Of a stretch of 64,000 nt of DNA, positions 44,754 through 53,789 are shown piece by piece. Position numbers and translations under genes: made by a program. Origin of the DNA: SAR324 cluster bacterium (lineage in GTDB: Bacteria > SAR324 > NAC60-12). Position 1 is the first letter of the stretch. Each line of letters begins with the position of its first letter. The notes beneath the pieces were generated by a model. It searched no databases, was not told the origin of the DNA, and worked only from the letters and a program-made list of their open reading frames with translations. Location: assembly GCA_028281495.1 (NCBI GenBank), contig JANQJU010000029.1, positions 434,001 through 498,000 of the forward strand, read 5' to 3'.

Positions 44754-47162
44754 ATGCATGTCTTTAAAGTCGCAGTCAAAGAGTTGGTGGGTTACAGTTG
44801 CCGAGCTGGCGACCTTGTCACGGGTTTTCAAGCAGGCCCTACCGCACAACAAGGAGCACAAGCCCATCGGCAATTGCAAAAGCAGCGTCCAGAAGGTTAT
44901 GAAGCCGAAGTGGCGGTCAAACACGTCTTGCAACGCAATCAAGTGGAGTTGATCATCAGCGGCCGAATCGACGGTCTCTTTCTCCATCATTCCCCTCCGA
45001 TCCTCGAAGAAATCAAATCCACCCTGCGGTCTCCGGACACGTTATCTGAAAACACCTTAACCATTCATCGTGCTCAAGCACAAATCTATGCTCACATCCT
45101 ATGCCAGGACCGAGATCTAGAGGAATGCAAAATCCGTATGACGTACTTCCAATTGGATCGTCAGACCGAAGAGCATTTTGAAGAACACTATACGAAAGAA
45201 GAACTCAAAATTTTCTTTGAACAGGTAACTTCCGCTTATCTTGATTGGTTGGATCAGGTGGTGGCCTATCGAGTTCAGCGAGATCAATCGATCAAGTCGT
45301 TGGAGTTTCCTTATGGAAGTTATCGTCCCGGCCAACGCCCCTTAGCGGTTCAGGTTTATCGGACCGTTGTCAACGAGCAGCAATTACTTTCACAGGCTCC
45401 CACAGGAATCGGCAAGACCATGAGCACATTGTTTCCTGCGGTAAAAGCGATTGGTGAAGGTCAGCATGACACAATTTTTTATCTCACGGCCAAAACAATC
45501 GGTCGTACGATGGCTGAAGATGCAATCAACGATATGGCACAGCAAGGACTCTTCCTCAAAACGATCACGTTCACTGCCAAGGACAAACTTTGCTACTGCC
45601 GAAATGGATCGTTAGAGCCAACAGACGACTCTCCCTGTCCCTATGCCGTTGGCTATTTTGACCGATTGAATGAAGCGTTGCATGATGCGTTTCAACGAAA
45701 CCAGTTCACACGCTCAGAAATCGAAGCATTGGCTCAACAGCACCGTGTGTGCCCTTTCGAATTTTCATTGGAGTTGGCCCATTGGGTTGATGTGATCATC
45801 GCGGATTACAACTACGTCTTTCATCCAACCGCGGGGTGGAGCGGCTTTCATGAAGATCGAAAACGCCGCAAAACACTGTTAATCGATGAAGCCCACAACT
45901 TGCTCGAGCGAGCACGGGACATGTTTTCGGAAACCCTAAGTAAACAAAGAGTGTTAACCCTCAGTCGAGTTGTCAAAGCATCACAACCTGCAATTGCGAG
46001 TTCTCTCAAATCGATCAATCGTGATTTACTGAACCTGAAAAAATCTGTGGATGATCCGGAATCTGGCTTTGAAAAACGAAATCACGATTGTTTTGTCCGG
46101 CATTCCAAACCGAATTTATTTGGGGCACTCCAAGATTTTTGCGAGGCAATGGAGCCTTGGCTAGCAACAGCTCCCCCTTCTGAATTCAAAGAAGAACTCT
46201 TGGAGTTTTACTTTGACGTACTACGCTTTTTAAGAATCTATGAACTGTATGACGAGCACTATGTCACTCTGATGAAATTCGTTACGTGGGGTAAAAAAGA
46301 GGATGTGCAAATCAGCTTATATTGTTTGGATCCCTCGGCTTTACTAAACGAAAGCTTGGATTTGGCCCATAGTGCCATTCTGTTTTCCGCAACGTTGGCA
46401 CCTTTTCCTTATTATGCCCGCACCTTGGGGTTGAGTGACGACCATCATCAACTTGCGTTGCCATCCCCATTTCCTCCTCAACATTTGGGATTGTTTATCG
46501 CTAGCCACGTGAAAACAACATACGCCAAGCGCGCCGACTTTTATGATGAGGTGGCCGCATTGATTGCAACAGTCGTACAAAGCCGCAATGGCAACTACTT
46601 AGTATGCTTTCCTTCGTACCAATACCTGCAACAAGTCAAAAACCGGGTAGTTGACCAAGAATTGCCATCCGAGATTGTTGAGCAAAGCCCCCAAATGACC
46701 GAAGAGGCTCGCGTTGAGTTCCTTCACCATTTTACCAAATCCAATGCTTCTGAATCCCGACTGGGGTTTGCTATTATGGGGGGATTGTTTGGCGAGGGAA
46801 TCGATTTGCCTGGAGAACAATTGATTGGGGTCATTGTGGTTAGTGTGGGGTTGCCGCAACTCTGTCCCGAGCGAGATTTGATTCGTGATCATTTCAATCA
46901 AAACCAAGCACCAGGTTTTGAGTTTGCCTATCAATACCCAGGAATGAATCGTGTGTTGCAAACCGCAGGGCGGGTGATCCGGAGTGAATGCGACAAAGGG
47001 ATCGTGGTGTTGATTGACGAACGTTTCACTCACTCACGCTACCGCAATTTATTTCCACAACACTGGCATTCCACCAATATACGAAGCTGCAAAGCACTGG
47101 AAAACGAACTGGGGAAATTTTGGGCAGCTCAAACGTCCATCCATGTCTCTGAAACCGATTAG
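44754..47162 (+). CDS. XPD/DinG-like DNA helicase with N-terminal nuclease domain
   Basis: This 802-residue protein has a Cas4/PD-(D/E)xK-like nuclease at about 1-165 (Asp73, Glu86-x-Lys88 in LEEIKS). A superfamily 2 helicase follows: Walker A APTGIGKT at 215-222, four cysteines (280, 282, 295, 333) for an XPD-type iron-sulfur cluster, DEAH at 378-381, and C-terminal motifs with MGGLFGEGIDLPGEQ and QTAGRVIRSECDKG. Such enzymes unwind DNA 5'-to-3' at forks and damage sites. They are often partnered with the VRR-NUC nuclease encoded at 40145. The ATG at 44754 is used; its tail overlaps the STAS gene tail by four bases. Confidence 0.87.
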   Translation: MHVFKVAVKELVGYSCRAGDLVTGFQAGPTAQQGAQAHRQLQKQRPEGYEAEVAVKHVLQRNQVELIISGRIDGLFLHHSPPILEEIKSTLRSPDTLSENTLTIHRAQAQIYAHILCQDRDLEECKIRMTYFQLDRQTEEHFEEHYTKEELKIFFEQVTSAYLDWLDQVVAYRVQRDQSIKSLEFPYGSYRPGQRPLAVQVYRTVVNEQQLLSQAPTGIGKTMSTLFPAVKAIGEGQHDTIFYLTAKTIGRTMAEDAINDMAQQGLFLKTITFTAKDKLCYCRNGSLEPTDDSPCPYAVGYFDRLNEALHDAFQRNQFTRSEIEALAQQHRVCPFEFSLELAHWVDVIIADYNYVFHPTAGWSGFHEDRKRRKTLLIDEAHNLLERARDMFSETLSKQRVLTLSRVVKASQPAIASSLKSINRDLLNLKKSVDDPESGFEKRNHDCFVRHSKPNLFGALQDFCEAMEPWLATAPPSEFKEELLEFYFDVLRFLRIYELYDEHYVTLMKFVTWGKKEDVQISLYCLDPSALLNESLDLAHSAILFSATLAPFPYYARTLGLSDDHHQLALPSPFPPQHLGLFIASHVKTTYAKRADFYDEVAALIATVVQSRNGNYLVCFPSYQYLQQVKNRVVDQELPSEIVEQSPQMTEEARVEFLHHFTKSNASESRLGFAIMGGLFGEGIDLPGEQLIGVIVVSVGLPQLCPERDLIRDHFNQNQAPGFEFAYQYPGMNRVLQTAGRVIRSECDKGIVVLIDERFTHSRYRNLFPQHWHSTNIRSCKALENELGKFWAAQTSIHVSETD

Positions 47163-47533
47163 AAGCTTTTTTCAGCAATATAATCTAAAGCTTCATCTTC
47201 GGTATTAAAGATTTGTATCGATTTGTCCATATTGGTCCACCGGAACAATTTTAGAAGTTCATCGGATAAACCATACATTATCATATGAGTCCCGGGGTCC
47301 TCGATCCGGTTATAAATTTTAACAAGGCAGCCCATCCCTACTGAATCTAAAGACTCCAATCGGGTGATATTGAATACGTAGAAGTGCAAGGTACGACGAT
47401 ACAATGACATCTGAATTTCTTTCTCAAGTTGCGAAGTGGTCAAGGCATTCAGACAGCCAGTCACATCTATCAAGCAAATATTTCCTTCACAACGCACGTT
47501 CACATCAATTGTGCTTTCCCGAAATTTTTTCAT
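47159..47533 (-). CDS. STAS-domain protein (anti-sigma factor antagonist-like)
   Basis: This 124-residue STAS fold has NICLIDVTGCLNALTTSQLEKEI, then FYVFNITRLESLDSVGMGCLVKIYNRI. The Ser in LDSVGM is at the site phosphorylated by kinase partners in SpoIIAA-type antagonists. Such proteins switch sigma factors or signalling complexes on and off. No anti-sigma kinase is beside it. The frame continues to an ATG at 47572, but the ATG at 47533 has GCGGAA at six bases and removes an unrelated leader. It follows the cyclopropane synthase gene in the same direction after a 264-base gap and is convergent with the helicase. Confidence 0.82.
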   Translation of the reverse strand: MKKFRESTIDVNVRCEGNICLIDVTGCLNALTTSQLEKEIQMSLYRRTLHFYVFNITRLESLDSVGMGCLVKIYNRIEDPGTHMIMYGLSDELLKLFRWTNMDKSIQIFNTEDEALDYIAEKSF

Positions 47534-47797
47534 AAGTATTCCGCAAAACAGGAATTGGGGGTTAGCTTCCATTCTTCATAGGATGAGTCTTCAAACGAAG
47601 CCCGCTAAACCGATTTACCAAACGATTCACAAACCAAAGCGGAGACATACACCTCAGTTTGAAATTGAGTCAAGTTAAGATTTTGAGGTGACTGCAATGC
47701 AAGGTTATTCCTAACGTACAGCCGAATTATGATGAATACGAAGCAACTAAACTTAGATTATCAAGTTGAGTCGATTTTGCGGAGAATCGAATGAGGT

Positions 47798-48955
47798 TTA
47801 TCGAACTGCGGAATAAACACCTCGTACTCCCTTTTTGGAAAGTACTAATTGCCATAAGGACACGTATCGTGCACGAAAAGCTCCAGCCAAACTCAGCAGA
47901 TAATATTTCCACATCCTATAGAAGGTTTCTTGTTCGGCCGGATAGGGAACAATCGCATTGCGGACTTCTTCAGAAGACTGCCAATATGGCTCAAAATTTT
48001 CATGCCATGCCATCAACGTATTGTCGTAATAAGCACCAAAATCATGCCAGTCTTCCAATATGAACAGACCGTCAACGGCGGTTCCCAACGATTTAGGAGA
48101 AGGCAATACGCCATTCGGAAAAATATATTTGTCTAACCACGGTTCACAGTATTCGAGATACTCGTCACTGCCAATTGTATGGAGTAAAAACAGACTGTAT
48201 TCCTTCATTTGCTCCAGCACAATTTGAAACCAGCGTTTGTAATTCTTCACACCCACATGTTCACACATTCCAATAGAAACAACTTTGTCGAATTGTTTGC
48301 GAGTAGGATTGTAGGCATGCACATCACGGTAGTCGCATAATTTCACATCAACTGAATCAGGACAGTGTTCTCGTGCATACTTGACCTGCTCTTCTGAAAT
48401 ATTCACGGCTACCACATGGCATCCATATTGTTCTGCTGCGTATTTGGCAAAGCCCCCCCAACCGCATCCCAATTCTAATACTTCGTCCTGAGGTTTCAGA
48501 TCGAGTTTACGGCAAATCAGATCGTATTTGTTGATCTGCGCTTGATCCAAAGAATTGGTATTTTTCCAATATCCACAAGTGTACGCCATTGTGGATCCTA
48601 GCATGTGACGATAGAGGTCATTGTTCAAATTATAGTGAACTTCGGCCACCTCTTTGGACCTGCGTTTGTTTTGACGGTTGGCAATCTTGGCCATCAACCA
48701 CAGCCCCACAACCTGGATGGGTTGTTTGACCTGTTGTCTCAACCGCACCTGCAACATTCGATAAATCGTTTCATCGACTTTTTGGCTTTTCCACCAACCT
48801 TCCATATAGGCTTCGCCCAAACCTAAGGAATTGTCAGCTAAAACACGTTTATGAAAACGTTCATCCAAAACGTGAAGGTCCCAAGGTCGATTCCCGTTTA
48901 TTTGGATATCTGCGGAACCGAGCAATTGGGTCACAATTTCTTTTTCATTAATCAA
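47798..48955 (-). CDS. cfa: Cyclopropane-fatty-acyl-phospholipid synthase
   Basis: This 385-residue enzyme adds a methylene group from SAM across cis double bonds of membrane phospholipids. The SAM motif VLELGCGWGGFAKYAAEQYG starts near residue 159. The N-terminal part has LGLGEAYMEGWWKS and VHYNLNNDLYRHMLG, standard for the family. The start is TTG at 48955, chosen because AAAGGGGG lies five bases upstream and the nearest ATG is out of frame. Expression in late growth or stress is typical of the family, but no regulator is seen. It diverges from the membrane protein at 49035. Confidence 0.92.
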   Translation of the reverse strand: MINEKEIVTQLLGSADIQINGNRPWDLHVLDERFHKRVLADNSLGLGEAYMEGWWKSQKVDETIYRMLQVRLRQQVKQPIQVVGLWLMAKIANRQNKRRSKEVAEVHYNLNNDLYRHMLGSTMAYTCGYWKNTNSLDQAQINKYDLICRKLDLKPQDEVLELGCGWGGFAKYAAEQYGCHVVAVNISEEQVKYAREHCPDSVDVKLCDYRDVHAYNPTRKQFDKVVSIGMCEHVGVKNYKRWFQIVLEQMKEYSLFLLHTIGSDEYLEYCEPWLDKYIFPNGVLPSPKSLGTAVDGLFILEDWHDFGAYYDNTLMAWHENFEPYWQSSEEVRNAIVPYPAEQETFYRMWKYYLLSLAGAFRARYVSLWQLVLSKKGVRGVYSAVR

Positions 48956-49034
48956 CTAGCCCCCTTTGTTTTCATTTTTGATTAATAGTGTAGTATGTTG
49001 ATTCTATTGATAAATTGAAGGCACCTATCTTACT

Positions 49035-50054
49035 ATGCCTTTCTTCGGTTTCAACTCAAAAAAGAGTATGTCTCGCTGGCTCACCCCATTCTTGCCAATT
49101 TCCCTTTGCCTGCTTGTGATCGGTTATCGTTTCACTACCGGCGGGGTTCTGGAATATTTGACATATTACCGAGTCTTGATCGAAGGCCAGTGGCTTCCAA
49201 ATGACTACTGGGTCATCAATACGTCTCGAATCGACATTCGGACAGGGTATCTCGGACACATCTGGGTGTTTGAACAACTACTCGGCCTCAAATACGCTTT
49301 CCTGATTTTGTTTCTCGTCACGTTGTATGCACTCACAACAGGACTTCGTGCCTGGGCAGAACTCGTATTCCAAAAGTTGAACATTCAGCTTTCCAGTTTG
49401 TGGATTGCCCCTGTGATGGTGATTCCTCCTTTAGAAAAACGGTTCAACAGTTTTGTTGAAGGCAACAATGTATTCAGCAACAACCTCATGGCTTCGTTTA
49501 TGGCCACTCCATTGGTCTGTTGGGGAATTGTCGTCTTACTACAACGTCGCTATCGAGGAGCCTTATTTTTGAAGGGATTGCCGTGGCTATTGCTGGTCAG
49601 CGTGATCGCGTTGTTTATAGCGGAAGATGCCATCAGCCGAGACAAACCAGTCCGTCCATGGGAAGCCCGTTGGTATTCCTTGGAGCTTCCCGGAGGAAAC
49701 CCCCAGTGCACGGATCGTTTCTTCCAAAAAAGCAAACCGCTGGTGAAACCAAATTCAGTAGTGCTAGTTCCTAACCATGAACGAACACAATTTTATGTTA
49801 GGCTGGCCTGGAACCAAACCACCTATCATACTCGCAAAACCACCCCCTTTGCCGACCATCTTTGGCCCGAATTCAACATTCATTCAGAATTACTTGACGC
49901 TTACTCAAGAAATCCAACCTTAAAGAATTTCAAAAAAATTTCGGTTCGGCAACCAGTCGACTACCTGGTTATTCGGCACTTGACCTCGGAATTTCCTTTG
50001 CTCCTGTACCATTGCGGTTTTTACCTATATGAAATTCCAGAAGCCTTGAAATGA
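49035..50054 (+). CDS. Short polytopic membrane protein, possibly internally deleted
   Basis: This 339-residue protein has about six hydrophobic segments in the first 205 residues and a soluble tail of about 130. Its N-terminal loop (YYRVLIEGQWLPNDYWVINTSRIDIRTGY) and its tail resemble those of larger GT-C-like membrane proteins in the window, but the central transmembrane block is short. An in-frame internal deletion of a longer gene is possible. The frame is intact. It lies 84 bases ahead of the second asnB gene. Function is unknown. Confidence 0.5.
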   Translation: MPFFGFNSKKSMSRWLTPFLPISLCLLVIGYRFTTGGVLEYLTYYRVLIEGQWLPNDYWVINTSRIDIRTGYLGHIWVFEQLLGLKYAFLILFLVTLYALTTGLRAWAELVFQKLNIQLSSLWIAPVMVIPPLEKRFNSFVEGNNVFSNNLMASFMATPLVCWGIVVLLQRRYRGALFLKGLPWLLLVSVIALFIAEDAISRDKPVRPWEARWYSLELPGGNPQCTDRFFQKSKPLVKPNSVVLVPNHERTQFYVRLAWNQTTYHTRKTTPFADHLWPEFNIHSELLDAYSRNPTLKNFKKISVRQPVDYLVIRHLTSEFPLLLYHCGFYLYEIPEALK

Positions 50055-50138
50055 GATCCATCATGTTTTCTAATACTGGTGGGATGACAATCACCATTTT
50101 TCCGAACCAATAATTTAGTCTTCATCAGAAGGTGTTTT

Positions 50139-52046
50139 ATGTGTGGAATTGCCGGCTTTTTAGGAGAATTTGATCCGAAATTACTCAATGAGATGGAACC
50201 TGTGATTTCGCATCGTGGGCCGGATGACGTTGGGATCGAATACATTTCTGAATCCGGTTTAGGGCTGATCCATCGGCGTCTGTCAATTATCGACTTATCC
50301 AACTTGGGTCATCAACCTATGTGGGACACGACCCATACGGTTTGCATCGTCTTTAATGGCGAAATTTTTAACTACAAGGAACTTCGTGAAGAATTGCTGG
50401 AGGCAGGTCATCCATTTTACAGCCATTCCGATACCGAAGTACTATTGCAACTTTATCTACGAGACGGAAAATCGATGCTCTCCCATCTCAACGGAATGTA
50501 TGCCTTTGCTTTATGGGATACACGGAACTCCACACTGTTTGTGGCCAGGGATGGAGTGGGGGTGAAACCGATGTATTATGCTGAAACGCCTCAAGGCTTT
50601 TTATTTGCGAGTGAAATGAAGGCGCTTCTGAAGATTCCTCAACTGGATAGATCGCTCAATTTAGAGGCCATTCATTACTATTTGACCTATCTTTGGTGTC
50701 CCGCTCCTCACACGGTCCTCAGTAACGTCCAAAAATTAGAGCCTGGTCATGCACTCCTCGTGCATCAAGGAACCATTCAAAATCATTGGCAGTTCTACGA
50801 ATTGCCTTATGACCAGCCGGTCGCCAAACTATCTGAAACTGACGCAGTGGAACAAACTCAGTTTTATATCAAGCAAGCTGTTGAAAGGCAGATGATTGCT
50901 GACGTACCAGTAGGCGCGTTCCTTTCTGGAGGGCTGGATTCGAGTTCTATCGTGGCTTTTGCACAAAAGCATCGACCTCAACAACGCATGCAATGCTATA
51001 CCATCGGTTTCAAAGATGACTCTTTCCAACAAGAAGGCATGGCCGACGATTTGCCTTATGCTAAGCAAGTTGCCCAGCATTTGGATGTGGACCTCCACAC
51101 CGTGGAAGTGGGTTCCGATATGGTGGATGAACTCAAAACCATGCTCTATCATTTGGATGAGCCACAAGCCGATCCAGCCCCGCTTAATGCTTTGTTCATC
51201 TGCCGCCTTGCCAATAAGCACGGACTAAAGGTCCTGCTGTCGGGTGCAGGAGGTGATGATATTTTCACAGGATATCGACGACACTACGCTTTGATGCAAG
51301 AAAAGTACTGGGACTGGCTCCCTTCCGTACTTCGCAGCAGCCTCGGTTTTGCGGCGCGAGGATTCCCTTCTTCCAACCCGTGGGGACGAAGAATTTCTAG
51401 AGCTTTCCAGTACGCCCATCACAACGGAGATGAGCGCATTGCTAGCTATTTCCACTGGATGGACGCCAACCTCCAACAGTCGCTGTATGGCCCCCAAATG
51501 AGAAAGGTCGTGGAATCTCTTCCATTTTCCTCTCCACTCGTCCGCTCTCTAAGTGGACTCCCGCCCACTGTATTGCCTTTAAACCGAATGCTTTATTTGG
51601 AAGGCAAACATTTCTTAGCAGACCACAACCTCAATTATACTGACAAAATGAGTATGGCAGCCGGTGTGGAGGTCCGAGTGCCTTTACTCGATCCGGATCT
51701 AATCGCTTTTGCAGCTCGCTTGCCGTTAGAATTCAAGCAACAAGGAACGATTGGAAAATGGATTTTTAAAAAAGCGATGGAACCGTATCTTCCTACCGGA
51801 GCCATTTATCGTCCTAAAACCGGTTTTGGAGTGCCTCTCCGACATTGGTTACGCCATGATTTAAATGCCATTGTTGAAGATGTGTTATCTCCAAGTTCTC
51901 TCAGCAATCGAGGCTTATTCGATGTGACGGGAGTGCAACACCTGCTCTACCTTGATAAACAGGGAAGAGTGGATGGAACCTACCCTCTCTTTGCCCTCAT
52001 GTGTGTGGAACTCTGGTGCCGAATTTTTTTGGATGGCACTTTATAG
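50139..52046 (+). CDS. asnB: Asparagine synthase (glutamine-hydrolysing)
   Basis: This 635-residue protein has the catalytic Cys2 of the glutaminase domain (MCGIAGFLGEF), HRGPDD, and the synthetase P-loop SGGLDSSSIVAFAQ with LSGAGGDDIFTGY. It matches AsnB-type amidotransferases, including the subgroup found in glycan loci. AAGG precedes the ATG. It has the canonical SGGLDS loop, unlike the copy at 31205, and the C-terminus is complete. It may supply asparagine or amidate a surface sugar; the adjacent membrane protein slightly favours the latter. Confidence 0.88.
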   Translation: MCGIAGFLGEFDPKLLNEMEPVISHRGPDDVGIEYISESGLGLIHRRLSIIDLSNLGHQPMWDTTHTVCIVFNGEIFNYKELREELLEAGHPFYSHSDTEVLLQLYLRDGKSMLSHLNGMYAFALWDTRNSTLFVARDGVGVKPMYYAETPQGFLFASEMKALLKIPQLDRSLNLEAIHYYLTYLWCPAPHTVLSNVQKLEPGHALLVHQGTIQNHWQFYELPYDQPVAKLSETDAVEQTQFYIKQAVERQMIADVPVGAFLSGGLDSSSIVAFAQKHRPQQRMQCYTIGFKDDSFQQEGMADDLPYAKQVAQHLDVDLHTVEVGSDMVDELKTMLYHLDEPQADPAPLNALFICRLANKHGLKVLLSGAGGDDIFTGYRRHYALMQEKYWDWLPSVLRSSLGFAARGFPSSNPWGRRISRAFQYAHHNGDERIASYFHWMDANLQQSLYGPQMRKVVESLPFSSPLVRSLSGLPPTVLPLNRMLYLEGKHFLADHNLNYTDKMSMAAGVEVRVPLLDPDLIAFAARLPLEFKQQGTIGKWIFKKAMEPYLPTGAIYRPKTGFGVPLRHWLRHDLNAIVEDVLSPSSLSNRGLFDVTGVQHLLYLDKQGRVDGTYPLFALMCVELWCRIFLDGTL

Positions 52047-52083
52047 TTCTAATTCACCTCCATCTCGATTTCATCATCCATAA

Positions 52084-52114
52084 ATAAATATCGGCTCCGG
52101 TGTTTATATTTTTT
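52084..52114 (+). terminator. Rho-independent terminator after asnB
   Basis: ATAAATATC (52084-52092) pairs with GGTGTTTAT (52099-52107), using two G-U pairs, around a GC-rich six-base loop (GGCTCC) that can close one further pair. Six T residues follow at 52109-52114. It lies 38 bases after the asnB stop, the position expected for an intrinsic terminator. Confidence 0.62.
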
Positions 52115-52134
52115 GGTATGAATAGGTTTTATTC

Positions 52135-52160
52135 ATTTTTCTAAATCGATTTAGAAAAAT
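52135..52160. promoter_or_regulatory. Perfect 26-bp palindrome, candidate operator
   Basis: Bases 52135-52160 are a perfect palindrome centred on the CG at 52147-52148, with the core TCTAAATCGATTTAGA. A central CG within an AATCGATT core is typical of LacI-family operators. It lies between asnB and the sugar-transport operon. It is an operator candidate only, as no regulator gene is in the window. Confidence 0.55.
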
Positions 52161-52169
52161 TATATCAAT

Positions 52170-52181
52170 TCTAAATTTAGA
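52170..52181. promoter_or_regulatory. 12-bp palindrome TCTAAATTTAGA, variant half-sites
   Basis: This perfect palindrome shares both half-sites (TCTAAAT / ATTTAGA) with the 26-bp palindrome, overlapped so that the central CG is missing. It lies 10 bases downstream of the 26-bp palindrome. It may be a secondary binding site or a by-product of AT-rich sequence. Confidence 0.35.
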
Positions 52182-52258
52182 TTATTATTTCAGTAATTTA
52201 ACTTATTAAAATCAAAAAATAGATATCATCAATTTTGAAATTTTCTAAAAATTATCAG

Positions 52259-52275
52259 TTTCTAAATCGATTTAT
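52259..52275. promoter_or_regulatory. Second copy of the operator-like core
   Basis: The core TCTAAATCGATTTA recurs here with the CG at 52268-52269, 121 bases from the first centre. The right half ends ATTTAT rather than ATTTAG. Two related sites in one regulatory region are consistent with cooperative binding or looping by a repressor. Confidence 0.45.
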
Positions 52276-52480
52276 ATCAACGTTTTTCAACAATAAAATA
52301 ACCAAATAAGATTAATAAAATTAAATATTTAACTAAAATGATTGTATAAATATTTTTTAACGTTTGCATTTTAATTTTCTCATTGTTAATCTTAGTTAGC
52401 ATCCGATTCGGATTGAGGCAAAAAGATCCGGATTGCGCAGACAACCAACCTGCTTTTTCAATCGATCAATAGGAGGCATC

Positions 52481-53767
52481 ATGAAAAACGTAATCAGACA
52501 TTTGATTGTATCCACATTGTTACTCGCATTAGGGACTTCGTTGTGGGCAAAGGATTTGGTCCTCACGGGGCTAATTGGAATGAATCCGGGAGAATCGGCG
52601 TATGAAGGATTCTTGGAAAAGGTGAGACGATTTGAAGAGCAAAATCCAGGGATCAAGCTGGAAATCGATGCGATTGGGCATGATGCGTATCACACCAAAT
52701 TGCAAACCTTGGTGGTATCGGGGCAGCTCCCTGACGTGTTGTATTTGTGGCCGGGAAAGCGGACCAGTTATGTAACCTCAAAAGATTTAGCCATGGATCT
52801 CCGTCCATTTATCGAGAAGGATGGCGTGCAACAAGAATTCTTACCGATCATCACCGCTTCACAGGGAGATGGCGGACAAGTTTATCAACTCGGACAAGAT
52901 CTCAATTTGACCAATGTTGTGTATGCAAACGAACGTTTACTTAAAGAAATTGGACTGTCTTATCCCAAAACGATGGGCGAGTGGCAGGCTCAAGCCAAGA
53001 AAATTCGAGACGCCGGTTACTTTCCGTTAGTCATGGGCAATAAGTCCAATTGGGTGATGCAATCCTGCATGTTGAGTCCATTGATGGGACGAGTCGGTGG
53101 TAACGAGTGGTTTGATTCAGCACGCACCGGTCAAGGCGGGTCTTTCACGGATCCTGAATTTGTGAATGCTTTCAAACTGATTGAGCAGATGGTGCAATCC
53201 GAATTGATCGACAAATCGGTGAATAGTTTGGAACGAGGCAAAGCGATCGAACTCTTTTTTGCTGAACGTGCGGTCTATTTCATTGAAGGTGGGTGGTCCA
53301 CGTCCAACTTTGTGGAAGCATTGGACGACGAGCAGAAACAATACGTCAGCCTCAACTTGATGCCGTCGATCTCGGGCGAAAAAACTCCAAATTCTACTGC
53401 AGGCGTTGCGGGGACAGGATTTGGGATCAATGCCAAATTGAAAGGAACCCCCAAAGCAGAGGCCGCTTGGAAATGGGTAAAAGCTTTCGCAGGTTATGGA
53501 ACCGCAGATATCGCATTGAAATACGGAGGTCTTCCTGCCCTCACCTCCTTGGAGCTTCCTGAAACAACGGATCCTATGATTCGGAAATTGGCTGAGGTCA
53601 TTCAAGGAGCCAACGTTACTTACGTGCTCGACGACCGAATGGACCCCGAAGGAGCCAACTGGATGAACACTGCTTTGCAGGAATTGATCTATGGCTCTAA
53701 AACCGCTCAGGGCATTGCTCAAGAATACGAAGATTGGGTGGCGAAAAACGATTCCAATCGCAAGTGA
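52481..53767 (+). CDS. ABC sugar-binding protein (CUT1 family)
   Basis: This 428-residue secreted binding protein has a signal peptide ending near residue 23 (TSLWA-KD). The mature protein has RRFEEQNPGIKLEIDAIG, VVSGQLPDVLYLWPG and YFIEGGWSTSNF, characteristic of carbohydrate-uptake family 1 proteins. AGGAGG immediately precedes the ATG at 52481; an earlier start at 52433 would hide the signal peptide. It is followed by two permease genes and a beta-mannosidase gene, which suggests capture of mannose-containing oligosaccharides. No ATPase gene is present, so a shared MsmK/UgpC-type ATPase elsewhere must energise transport. Confidence 0.9.
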   Translation: MKNVIRHLIVSTLLLALGTSLWAKDLVLTGLIGMNPGESAYEGFLEKVRRFEEQNPGIKLEIDAIGHDAYHTKLQTLVVSGQLPDVLYLWPGKRTSYVTSKDLAMDLRPFIEKDGVQQEFLPIITASQGDGGQVYQLGQDLNLTNVVYANERLLKEIGLSYPKTMGEWQAQAKKIRDAGYFPLVMGNKSNWVMQSCMLSPLMGRVGGNEWFDSARTGQGGSFTDPEFVNAFKLIEQMVQSELIDKSVNSLERGKAIELFFAERAVYFIEGGWSTSNFVEALDDEQKQYVSLNLMPSISGEKTPNSTAGVAGTGFGINAKLKGTPKAEAAWKWVKAFAGYGTADIALKYGGLPALTSLELPETTDPMIRKLAEVIQGANVTYVLDDRMDPEGANWMNTALQELIYGSKTAQGIAQEYEDWVAKNDSNRK

Positions 53768-53789
53768 AGTTGCAACCGGAGGAGGTTTC

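Larger units (their letters stand above)
52047..52480. other. 434-bp AT-rich regulatory region upstream of the ABC importer
   Basis: No gene was found here. The stretch begins with a likely terminator for asnB and then holds a long AT-rich tract with several TCTAAAT/ATTTAGA palindromes. It ends with AGGAGG, the ribosome site of the binding-protein gene. It is the expected control region of the mannosidase operon. No confident -35/-10 pair could be placed. Confidence 0.65.
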
